From assembly GCA_964558655.1 (NCBI GenBank), contig CAZLEX010000021.1, positions 1-28,151 of the forward strand: a stretch of DNA of 28,151 nt. Direction: 5' to 3'. This DNA comes from RGIG6353 sp964558655. GTDB lineage: Bacteria > Bacillota > Clostridia > Oscillospirales > SIG627. Both the position numbers and the translations under genes were made by a program. The notes under the pieces are model-generated. The model was not told the DNA's origin. It saw only the letters and a program-made list of their open reading frames with translations, and searched no databases. Within the stretch, counting starts at the first letter, position 1. Each line of letters begins with the position of its first letter. This document shows positions 6,850 through 13,822 of the stretch, piece after piece.

Positions 6850-8439
6850 ATGGTAAGCTCTTTATTGAAAAAACAGCTACTTGAAGTATTCACCTGGCTG
6901 TATGTTGACAATAAAACGGGAAAGCGGAAAAGTAAAAAAGGTATCGTTACTTTCGTAGCACTTTACACTCTTCTTTTCGCTTTTTTGGGCGTAATATTCT
7001 TCGTGCTCGCAAAATTGATTTGCACTCCGTTTTATACAGCCGGATTCGGCTGGCTGTACTGGTGCCTCATGGGACTTGTATCGCTGTTTATGGGAGTATT
7101 CGGAAGTGTATTCAATACATACGCCTCTCTTTATCAGGCAAAAGACAACGACCTGCTACTTTCAATGCCCGTCTCCCCTGCCGTAATACTCCTCACAAGA
7201 CTTTCCGGAGTTTATGCCGTAGGACTCATGTATGAGCTTATCGTCATGATACCGACGGTTGCCGTATGGTTTATTTACACTCCCTTGAAAATTCAAAGTA
7301 CGCTTTTCTCTCTGCTCATTCCGATAATTCTGTCAATTCTGATTTTAGTAATTTCAGCCGTACTCGGATACTTTGTGGCACTCATCTCGTCAAAACTTAA
7401 AAGAAAAAACATTCTCACCGTAATTATTTCTCTCATCTTTATATTTGCGTATTACTTTTTCTGTTCACAGGCATCGCAAATCCTTCAAAAAATTGTTCAA
7501 AATCCCGCATTGCTGGACGGAAAAATGCGAAATGTACTTTTTCTTCTCTATCACATGGGACTTGCCGCAGAGGGTAACATCGTTTCAATGCTTATCTTCT
7601 CTTCGGTCACAGCAATTTTGCTTATATTGACATATTTTGTAATGTCTCACAGCTTCTTTAAGCTTGCGACATCAAATCGCGGTGAAGCAAAAAAGAAATA
7701 CAAAGAAATGCCGTTTAAAATCCGTTCTTCCGAAAGTGCACTGCTTTACAAAGAGTTTTGCCGTTTCAAAGGAAGCACAAACTATATGCTAAATTGCGGA
7801 CTTGGTACGATCTTTATGCCTCTTGCGGCAATTGCTTTAATTTGGAAATCAAGCGACTTACAGCCGTTACTGTCCGATGACTTGATAAGTCGGTACATAA
7901 TTCCCGCATCAATCGCATCAATTTGTCTGCTTTCAACCATGAACGATATAACCGCACCGTCGGTTTCGCTTGAAGGAAAGAGTATATGGCTAATTCAGTC
8001 ATTACCCGTTTCAAGCAAACAGGTGCTGAAAGCAAAATTGAAACTGCATTTGATACCGACTTTTATTTCGGCTTTGCCACTTATTCTGACGCTTGAATGT
8101 ATTCTTAAACCGGACATAATTTCGGGTGTACTCATGTTCGTTTTACCTGCGGTATTCATTGTTTTGACAGCACAAATGGGATTGATAATCAACCTTAAAA
8201 TGCCGAATTTAAACTGGACAAGCGAAATAATACCTATTAAGCAAAGTTTTTCAAGTTTTCTCGCTCTGTTTTCGGGCTGGACGGTTGTCGCTTTATTTGC
8301 CGTAGTTTTTTATCTTTTGAGAAACACCTTGAGCATGACGCTCTGCATGATTTTATCTCTGTTTTTGCTTATCGCCGTATGTAGTGTTTTGTTTAAATGG
8401 ATAATGTCAAAAGGTTCTGAAATATTCAAAAATTTATAA
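6850..8439 (+). CDS. ABC transporter permease, large ABC-2-like
   Basis: 529-residue integral membrane protein with about 12 hydrophobic segments in two blocks, separated by a charged loop near residues 280-300 (NRGEAKKKYKEMPFKIRSSE). The N-terminus carries KNKTGKRKSKKG-like basic residues before the first segment. The motif AKDNDLLLSMPVSP and its second-half counterpart LEGKSIWLIQSLPVSSKQVLKAK mark the two coupling regions typical of this exporter permease group (YskE/Ybbl-like ABC-2 type). It should pair with the ATPase three bases upstream. The start ATG follows GGAGGACTGAAA. A strong terminator follows, closing the operon. Likely roles are export of, or resistance to, a small molecule or peptide; the substrate cannot be read from sequence. 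Confidence 0.88.
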   Translation: MVSSLLKKQLLEVFTWLYVDNKTGKRKSKKGIVTFVALYTLLFAFLGVIFFVLAKLICTPFYTAGFGWLYWCLMGLVSLFMGVFGSVFNTYASLYQAKDNDLLLSMPVSPAVILLTRLSGVYAVGLMYELIVMIPTVAVWFIYTPLKIQSTLFSLLIPIILSILILVISAVLGYFVALISSKLKRKNILTVIISLIFIFAYYFFCSQASQILQKIVQNPALLDGKMRNVLFLLYHMGLAAEGNIVSMLIFSSVTAILLILTYFVMSHSFFKLATSNRGEAKKKYKEMPFKIRSSESALLYKEFCRFKGSTNYMLNCGLGTIFMPLAAIALIWKSSDLQPLLSDDLISRYIIPASIASICLLSTMNDITAPSVSLEGKSIWLIQSLPVSSKQVLKAKLKLHLIPTFISALPLILTLECILKPDIISGVLMFVLPAVFIVLTAQMGLIINLKMPNLNWTSEIIPIKQSFSSFLALFSGWTVVALFAVVFYLLRNTLSMTLCMILSLFLLIAVCSVLFKWIMSKGSEIFKNL

Positions 8440-8440
8440 C

Positions 8441-8481
8441 AAAAACACGCTTAAAGGTTTAAACTTTAAGCGTGCTTTTTT
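8441..8481. terminator. Bidirectional terminator between convergent operons
   Basis: CACGCTTAAAG (8446-8456) and CTTTAAGCGTG (8464-8474) form a perfect 11-bp stem. AAAAA precedes and TTTTTT follows, so it can stop the ABC operon from the left and the glycyl radical operon from the right. Confidence 0.92.
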
Positions 8482-8485
8482 CGTA

Positions 8486-9301
8486 TTACTCGGAAAATAT
8501 ATTTAACAGCTTTTTCATTTTCTCATCGCACGGCGGATTGAATTTTTCCGCTTCCCGCCCTATTGCCGCGTATTTATGCTCTCCCATTCCGTGATAAGAA
8601 AGCAATTCTATTTTTTGAACGGAAGGATAAGACTTTATAAAAGACTTTATCTTTTCGAGTTCCTCTACACTGTCGTTTATACCGGCGATAACAGGTATCC
8701 TGATTATGATTTTCGCACCCGTGCTCAAAAGTTTTGCAAGGTTTTCAAGTATGAGTGTATTATCTACACCGGTATACTGCTTATGAAGTGAGGAATCCAT
8801 CATTTTTACATCGAACAAAAACAAATCCGTGAAGGGCATCGCTTTTTCAAAATTTTCCCATTTGACATTACCTGCCGTATCTATTGCCGTATGTATTCCG
8901 TTTTCTTTGCACTTTTTCAAAATTTCAAGTAAGAAATCAATTTGCAGCATACATTCTCCGCCCGAAAAAGTCACTCCGCCTCCGGAAGAAATATAAAAAA
9001 TTTCATCTTTCATCACTTCACGCAAAAGAGCGTCTGTACTGTAATACTTTCCGCATACGGATTTTGCACCGTAAGGACAAACAAAATCGCTGTTCCGCAC
9101 ACTTATACCGGCACATCGCCCGCAAGATTTGCATTTATCCTTATAAAACAGTATTTCTTTTTCAAAGCTTTGACTTTCGGGATTATGGCACCATCTGCAA
9201 CGCAGGTTACACCCTTTAAAAAACACGGTTGTGCGAATACCCGGACCGTCGACAAACGAATTACGCTGTATGTCAAAAATCAATGCCTGTAAATCATTCA
9301 T
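8486..9301 (-). CDS. Glycyl radical enzyme activase (PFL-activase family, radical SAM)
   Basis: 271-residue radical SAM enzyme that abstracts hydrogen from a glycine of its partner enzyme. The SAM cluster motif C-x3-C-x2-C is Cys31, Cys35, Cys38 (KGCNLRCRWCHNPES), preceded by VDGPGIRTTVFF, a hallmark of the family. A ferredoxin-like insert follows with Cys57, Cys60, Cys63 and Cys75 (CKSCGRC and VCPYG), room for one auxiliary 4Fe-4S cluster; many activases of the dehydratase branch carry two. The glycine-rich GGGVTFSGGE binds SAM. Its start overlaps the stop of the glycyl radical enzyme gene by eight bases, so the two are co-expressed partners. Confidence 0.95.
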   Translation of the reverse strand: MNDLQALIFDIQRNSFVDGPGIRTTVFFKGCNLRCRWCHNPESQSFEKEILFYKDKCKSCGRCAGISVRNSDFVCPYGAKSVCGKYYSTDALLREVMKDEIFYISSGGGVTFSGGECMLQIDFLLEILKKCKENGIHTAIDTAGNVKWENFEKAMPFTDLFLFDVKMMDSSLHKQYTGVDNTLILENLAKLLSTGAKIIIRIPVIAGINDSVEELEKIKSFIKSYPSVQKIELLSYHGMGEHKYAAIGREAEKFNPPCDEKMKKLLNIFSE

Positions 9302-11540
9302 AAAAGTTTCTCGTTATAACTTCTTCCTGCCACTCGGGAGAAAGACTTGTAAATTTTGCCGAAAATCCCGTAACACGAACTATCAAGTCGGGATAGTTTT
9401 CGGGATGCTTTTGTGCATCGAGAAGTTCCTCTTTTGAAGTGCAGTTGAGCTGAAGCGACTGCACAGCCGTTCCCGCAATCGCTCTCAAAAATCCTTCGCA
9501 CCTGTCAAGAGATATATTTTTCGGCAATATAATATTGACTACCGAATTGGCACACATGACCGAACCGTCAAGGCAGGCGACACTGTTTATCACATCATTG
9601 ACGCATGGAATGTGCTTAAGTCGTGACGGTGTGAGTCCCTGAGCGAAATATTCACCGTTTTTTCGTCCGTCCGGAGTCGCAAGAGTTTTTTCGCCCCACC
9701 AACGAATTTCCGTATATGTTAAATGTCCCATGTGAACTTTACCGCCGTATGTACCCGTCTGCTTTTGGCATATATTAAAAAGGTCATTGTTAAAGCGGTT
9801 TGCAAGCGTACAGGATTCTTCGCTTCCGTCTCCCCAACCGTGACAGCCGACAGCATCCAGCCGTATTTCTTCATAGCCTTCCCAATTGGCTCTGACAGCT
9901 GTAAAAAATGCGTCAAGCGTGTATTTTTTTTCATCATACACCAGCTCTTTTATCGCAAGCAAAGAATCTATGATATTCGGGAAGCCGAACATTAGCTGGT
10001 AGTCGTCATAGTATTTTGCACCGTGCATTGTATAATCGGCGTGGCTGTCAATACAATTTTCGAGAGTGGAAGAAAAAATCGGAAGGCGGTCAGCTTTATG
10101 AAAAATGCTCCCTCCCTTTCTCGTAACATCAAGTTTCGCTTCAATGATTTTTTCGCAATTACGAAGCGTTTTTTGATATATTTCCTCAAAATCCCGACTG
10201 CCGTCCAAACACTCAAATTTTATTCCGACCTCATTCATTTTTTCGGTCATATTGTGTATGGAATACTCAAAGGGTTTGAGCAAATTAAGATAACTGCCGT
10301 GATCGCTCTTTTCCTGATTTGTTACCAAATCCCAGCACCCCGCAATCATATAATCGCGTGCTTCGTTAAGCGGTCGTCCTGCACGGATAAGAGATGCGAC
10401 GGTCGGTGTATCATTTTGAAGCAAAACGACTGTCGTTCCTTTGACTATGGAACGGTTAATTTCGTCCAGGTACTCTTTGGGAGAATCTGCGGAAAAGCGA
10501 CACTTTATTTTAGGAAAAATGATTTTTTCTTCCCGTGTTGCCCGCAAAAACATTTCGGTAATTTCATTATACAACGGTTTTCCGTCGTCTTCACAGCCTC
10601 CGAGTGTATAAGTATTTTCAAGTTCGTGATCTGCATAACCTTCCATGAGCATATCATGGTCGTAATGACAGTCCCATATAAGAAGAAACAAACATATCAA
10701 TTCATAAGCATCATGCGGTGTCAGTATCCCCTTTTCAATATCCGAACGGTAAAAACTTATCAAATCTTTATCCAATCTTCCGAATGTATTAATGCCTATC
10801 CCTTCGATTGAACCTACTGCACTGCGGATAAAAGCGAGTGTTGTAAGTGCTTCATACAATGTTGATGGAGCTTCCCACGGAACCCGTCTTGCCGTTTTTG
10901 CAATCAATTTAAGATTTTCCGAAATTGCTTCATCTGTTTGAGACTGTAATTCTTCTTCGGCTTTTTCGGCAAATTTTTCCGCCATTCTGCGTAAAGAAAG
11001 CATACCGTGACAAACGGAATACAAAAATTCCCGCTCGCTGTCATTGGCGGCTGTTTTAAGTTCATTTTGTGCTTTATCGTAAATTGAGCGAAGTCCTCCC
11101 TTTAAAATCGGTCTGAAATTAAAGTTAAAATGCTGAAAAGTATCGTTGTACGGGCCGCATATAAGGTAGAGATTTTCGTCAATATGCTTACATCTCCTGC
11201 GATAAAGCTCCGAATCCTGCTCAACAAAAAAGTGTTCGTTCCTTTTATACACCCAGCCGTTCGCATGAGTAAAAGAATGTCCCTTTACAAGTCTGGCACC
11301 GTCCGACAGAGATGTCAAAACTCCCGTTTCGTAATAAAAAGGAATATGCGAAAACAAAACGGGAACGAATTTTTCGGAAATAACATCATACTGTAAAAGT
11401 TTTTGTTCGGTAACAGTCATTTTATCCGTACACCTTTTGTCCATTTCGGCAAAACATTCATCCGAAAACTTTTTTGCCCTCTCTGCATCGCCGTGTAAAT
11501 AAAAGCCGTAAAGTTCCTCGCGTATAAGTTTTTTATCCAT
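9294..11540 (-). CDS. Glycyl radical enzyme of the PFL/dehydratase superfamily, specificity unassigned
   Basis: 748-residue radical enzyme. The glycyl site is Gly725 in VRVTGFSAKF, 24 residues from the C-terminus, and the thiyl cysteine is Cys402 in YMIAGCWDLV. In dehydratase and C-N or C-S lyase members (glycerol, propanediol, choline, isethionate) the motif is GC-V-E with Glu as base; here it is GC-W-D, with Asp404 in that position and Trp replacing Val. Other family blocks are present: LKGGLRSIYDKA, GTYGGKVHMG and ATPDGRKNGEYFAQGLTPS. The length is somewhat short for the dehydratase branch. The ribosome binding site CAGGAG lies ahead of the ATG. It is co-transcribed with its activase and divergent from an AraC regulator, as catabolic operons are. 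No shell proteins or dehydrogenases lie beside it, so the substrate cannot be guessed. Confidence 0.9.
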   Translation of the reverse strand: MDKKLIREELYGFYLHGDAERAKKFSDECFAEMDKRCTDKMTVTEQKLLQYDVISEKFVPVLFSHIPFYYETGVLTSLSDGARLVKGHSFTHANGWVYKRNEHFFVEQDSELYRRRCKHIDENLYLICGPYNDTFQHFNFNFRPILKGGLRSIYDKAQNELKTAANDSEREFLYSVCHGMLSLRRMAEKFAEKAEEELQSQTDEAISENLKLIAKTARRVPWEAPSTLYEALTTLAFIRSAVGSIEGIGINTFGRLDKDLISFYRSDIEKGILTPHDAYELICLFLLIWDCHYDHDMLMEGYADHELENTYTLGGCEDDGKPLYNEITEMFLRATREEKIIFPKIKCRFSADSPKEYLDEINRSIVKGTTVVLLQNDTPTVASLIRAGRPLNEARDYMIAGCWDLVTNQEKSDHGSYLNLLKPFEYSIHNMTEKMNEVGIKFECLDGSRDFEEIYQKTLRNCEKIIEAKLDVTRKGGSIFHKADRLPIFSSTLENCIDSHADYTMHGAKYYDDYQLMFGFPNIIDSLLAIKELVYDEKKYTLDAFFTAVRANWEGYEEIRLDAVGCHGWGDGSEESCTLANRFNNDLFNICQKQTGTYGGKVHMGHLTYTEIRWWGEKTLATPDGRKNGEYFAQGLTPSRLKHIPCVNDVINSVACLDGSVMCANSVVNIILPKNISLDRCEGFLRAIAGTAVQSLQLNCTSKEELLDAQKHPENYPDLIVRVTGFSAKFTSLSPEWQEEVITRNFYE

Positions 11541-11572
11541 ATATATTTCTCTCCTGAATATCTTGTTATTTT

Positions 11573-11601
11573 AATATATCAGATTTTTTAATATCGGTAA
11601 A
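11573..11601 (-). promoter_or_regulatory. Weak promoter of the glycyl radical enzyme operon
   Basis: On the minus strand TTTACC (11601-11596), a 17-base spacer and TATATT (11578-11573). The poor -35 directly abuts one arm of the inverted repeat (11602-11612), as expected where an AraC-type activator helps RNA polymerase. Confidence 0.5.
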
Positions 11602-11646
11602 TGTCAATAAAGGAAATTTTGTAAAATACGGAAATCTTTATTGACA
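11602..11646. promoter_or_regulatory. Perfect 11-bp inverted repeat between the divergent genes (candidate AraC operator)
   Basis: TGTCAATAAAG (11602-11612) and CTTTATTGACA (11636-11646) are exact reverse complements, 34 bases (about three helical turns) apart. The left arm abuts the weak -35 of the glycyl radical operon; the right arm contains the -35 box of the regulator gene itself. That geometry would let one bound protein activate the enzyme operon and repress its own gene. The repeat is seen directly; the role is inferred. Confidence 0.6.
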
Positions 11647-11669
11647 ACGGTAAAGGCGAATGATATACT
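11641..11669 (+). promoter_or_regulatory. SigmaA promoter of the AraC-type regulator
   Basis: TTGACA (11641-11646), a 17-base spacer and TATACT (11664-11669). Transcription would start near 11676, giving a leader of only about 13 bases that begins in the ribosome binding site. A longer reading that starts translation at the TTG of this -35 box is therefore wrong. Confidence 0.75.
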
Positions 11670-11688
11670 TTTATCGGGAGGGAGTGAC

Positions 11689-12426
11689 ATGAATTTTTCT
11701 GACTTACGGATTAAAGATGTGCACAGCGTTGTAATCTATAACACAAATGCTGCACATTGGGTTGCTCAAAATCGCAAAAATCACTTTATCGGTATTCAAA
11801 CAAAAGGCTCGGCGTTGCATGATTTCGGATACAAAGAATTTGTCTTAAACGGAAATTGTGTTTATTTTTTCAATCAAAGAGACGACTACTCGGTTAAAGT
11901 ATACGAGCCCTGTGAGTCTTTCTCGATTCATTTTACATCATATGACGATATAGATACCGAAAGTTTCTGTATTCCCATATCAAACTGTGAGGAGTTCATT
12001 TCGATTCTGAAAAAAGCCGAAAAGGCACACAAACAGAACGATACATTAACTTTACTTTCTCTCGTGTATCTTTTTTCATCTAAAATCGAACAGTACCGTC
12101 AAAAACCTTATTCCCAAAAAGACAGCCGTGCCGCCGATGCAAAGGAATATATCGATTTGCATTTTTCCGAAAAGGACTGTCTGCGGGGAGCCGTCAAAAG
12201 AAGTTCTCTTACCGAAAGGAGACTCTCCGAAATATTCAAAAACGCTTTCGGTATGACTTTAAACGGTTATATCATTTTTAAAAAAGTCGAATATGCGAAA
12301 GCTCTTCTTACCGCTCCCGCACTGTCGGTCGGAGAAATATCGCTTATGTGCGGATTTTCCGATATCTATTCTTTCTCAAAAACTTTCAAAAAGATAACAG
12401 GCGTATCTCCGAGTAAAATGAGATAA
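11689..12426 (+). CDS. AraC-family transcriptional regulator
   Basis: 245-residue regulator. The C-terminal 100 residues hold the double helix-turn-helix: AKEYIDLHFSEKDCLRGAVKRSS, TERRLSEIFKNAFGMTLNGYII, then the second unit VGEISLMCGFSDIYSFSKTFKK ending in ITGVSPSKMR, a standard AraC finish. The N-terminal half looks like a beta-rich cupin-type sensor (FIGIQTKGSALHDFGYKEFVLNGNCVYFFNQ). The start chosen is the ATG at 11689, which follows GGGAGGGAGTG; a TTG at 11641 in the same frame lies in the promoter. It is divergent from the glycyl radical enzyme operon and almost certainly controls it, probably responding to that enzyme's substrate. Confidence 0.92.
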   Translation: MNFSDLRIKDVHSVVIYNTNAAHWVAQNRKNHFIGIQTKGSALHDFGYKEFVLNGNCVYFFNQRDDYSVKVYEPCESFSIHFTSYDDIDTESFCIPISNCEEFISILKKAEKAHKQNDTLTLLSLVYLFSSKIEQYRQKPYSQKDSRAADAKEYIDLHFSEKDCLRGAVKRSSLTERRLSEIFKNAFGMTLNGYIIFKKVEYAKALLTAPALSVGEISLMCGFSDIYSFSKTFKKITGVSPSKMR

Positions 12427-12506
12427 TATTTAAAAATACCCGTTGATTGTAGACGGCCTAAATTATTCCTATATAAAAAGTGCCATACAGTGAGGAGGCA
12501 TTTTAA

Positions 12507-12569
12507 ATGAATGAGTTCGGCATACAACCGAACTCATTCATTGCCAATTTAATATTTAATTTTGTCTGA
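12507..12569 (+). other. 20-codon ORF with strong ribosome binding site and internal hairpin
   Basis: ATG at 12507 preceded by GAGGAGG (12492-12498) at eight-base spacing, encoding MNEFGIQPNSFIANLIFNFV. Its first codons form a perfect 15-bp inverted repeat: AATGAATGAGTTCGG (12506-12520) and CCGAACTCATTCATT (12528-12542) with a 7-base loop. Translation signals this good before such a short frame suggest a leader peptide, a truncated gene, or a hairpin-controlled small protein. It lies between the converging araC and spoIVB genes; the hairpin could also stop transcription from either side, though it lacks a T-run. No family is recognised. Confidence 0.35.
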
Positions 12570-12606
12570 ACTTTTTGGTTTACTTCTTTATCGAGAACTC
12601 ATTTGT

Positions 12607-13641
12607 TTATTCGTCTTTTTCTGTTCGGCTTAACATATTCTCGATAAAAATGCCGTAGCCTTTTGTGGTGTCATCAATTAAAACATGGGTTACCGCACCG
12701 ATTATTTTTCCGTTTTGCACAATCGGCGAGCCGGACATCCCCTGAACGATTCCGCCTGTTTTTTCAAGCAGTTTTTTGTCTGTTATTTCTATCAAAAAAT
12801 TTTTTGTCAATCCGTCTATATCCAGAATTTTAACAATTTTTGCACTCGCTTCGATTTGTTCGTTTGAATCAAGAGTCGTATATACGGTACAATCTCCCTC
12901 TTTAACTTCGTCTTTTCTTGCCACATCTACCGTTTTTTGTTCAACAGCGAATGAATTAAACCTGCCGTACACACCTGTAAGCGTGTTTGCATACAGTTCT
13001 CCGTATTCGTTTTCGTCCATACGCCCTCTCAATTCTCCCGGACTTCCCTTTTCGCTCTTAACGATGCCGAATATCTCAACGGGAAAAACTTTTCCGCTTT
13101 TTAACGGAATTAATTTCCCCGAATCAGCGTCGCATATTCCATGACCGAGTCCCGCAAAATCGAATGTATTCGGAATAACATAAGTCACGGTACCGATTCC
13201 CGCAGCACTGTCCCTTATCCATAATCCGCTTTTATAACTTTTACGGTCTGCGGAAAGTACGGGGACGATTTTTACGCAAAAAGTTTTTCCGTCACGGGAT
13301 ATTTCCAGCTCAACCGCCGAACCGTTGCTTTCGGAAATCGCACGGGAAACATCGGCAGAGCTTTCTGCCGAATTGCCGTTAACTTTTAAAATAATATCTC
13401 CCGGCATAACTCCCGCATCTTTTGCCGGACTTACAACACCGTTTACGGATCCGACGCTTTTCACATCGGCAACCATCACCCCGTTTGTCTTAATACGGCT
13501 TCCGAAAGGAAAACCGCCGAGAAAAACTTTATCCGGTATATTTTCAGCCGAAACATTCAGTGACGAAACACTTACAAAAAGAGCACATATAATAAATACA
13601 GAGACAAATATTCTTGAAATGCGAATTCTTTTTGTGCACAT
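12607..13641 (-). CDS. spoIVB: SpoIVB-type sporulation serine protease (PDZ plus S55 peptidase)
   Basis: 344 residues from the ATG at 13641, which follows GGAGA; an earlier ATG at 13704 would add a basic tail with no ribosome binding site. N-terminal signal or anchor segment (IFVSVFIICALFVSVSS), a PDZ domain (about 50-130; SPAKDAGVMPGDIILKVNG), then the S55 peptidase with His167 in GLGHGICD, Asp288 in ITDKKLLEKTGG and Ser303 in GMSGSPIV; the 15-residue Asp-Ser distance agrees with what I recall for Bacillus SpoIVB. In Bacillus this protease is secreted by the forespore and starts the signal that activates sigma-K in the mother cell. Usually spo0A is adjacent; here it is not. Divergent from aspartate kinase. 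Confidence 0.9.
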   Translation of the reverse strand: MCTKRIRISRIFVSVFIICALFVSVSSLNVSAENIPDKVFLGGFPFGSRIKTNGVMVADVKSVGSVNGVVSPAKDAGVMPGDIILKVNGNSAESSADVSRAISESNGSAVELEISRDGKTFCVKIVPVLSADRKSYKSGLWIRDSAAGIGTVTYVIPNTFDFAGLGHGICDADSGKLIPLKSGKVFPVEIFGIVKSEKGSPGELRGRMDENEYGELYANTLTGVYGRFNSFAVEQKTVDVARKDEVKEGDCTVYTTLDSNEQIEASAKIVKILDIDGLTKNFLIEITDKKLLEKTGGIVQGMSGSPIVQNGKIIGAVTHVLIDDTTKGYGIFIENMLSRTEKDE

Positions 13642-13761
13642 TATATTCTCCATTTTTGTTTTTTGCCGTAGAAGCTCAACGCTTCCGTATAATAATTTGC
13701 ACAAAAAAGCGACTTATATGTACTCCGTATTAAACCATTTGCGGAAAATTTGTTCAAACGC

Positions 13762-13790
13762 TTGACAAATTAAGACAAATACTATAAAAT
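13762..13790 (+). promoter_or_regulatory. Promoter of the aspartate kinase gene
   Basis: TTGACA (13762-13767), a 17-base spacer and TAAAAT (13785-13790). The leader is short and shows no lysine riboswitch. Confidence 0.65.
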
Positions 13791-13822
13791 TAATTGTATT
13801 TATATTTTTTTGAGGTTTTTAT

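Noticed and set aside
10023..10811. Long plus-strand frame (262 codons) inside the glycyl radical enzyme gene
   Set aside because: It is antisense to a clearly conserved enzyme, is rich in Phe, Cys and Ile typical of shadow frames, and has no ribosome binding site.
13642..13822. Forespore (sigma-F or sigma-G) promoter for spoIVB
   Set aside because: I looked for the expected boxes on the minus strand and found no convincing pair at the right spacing, so no promoter is claimed.
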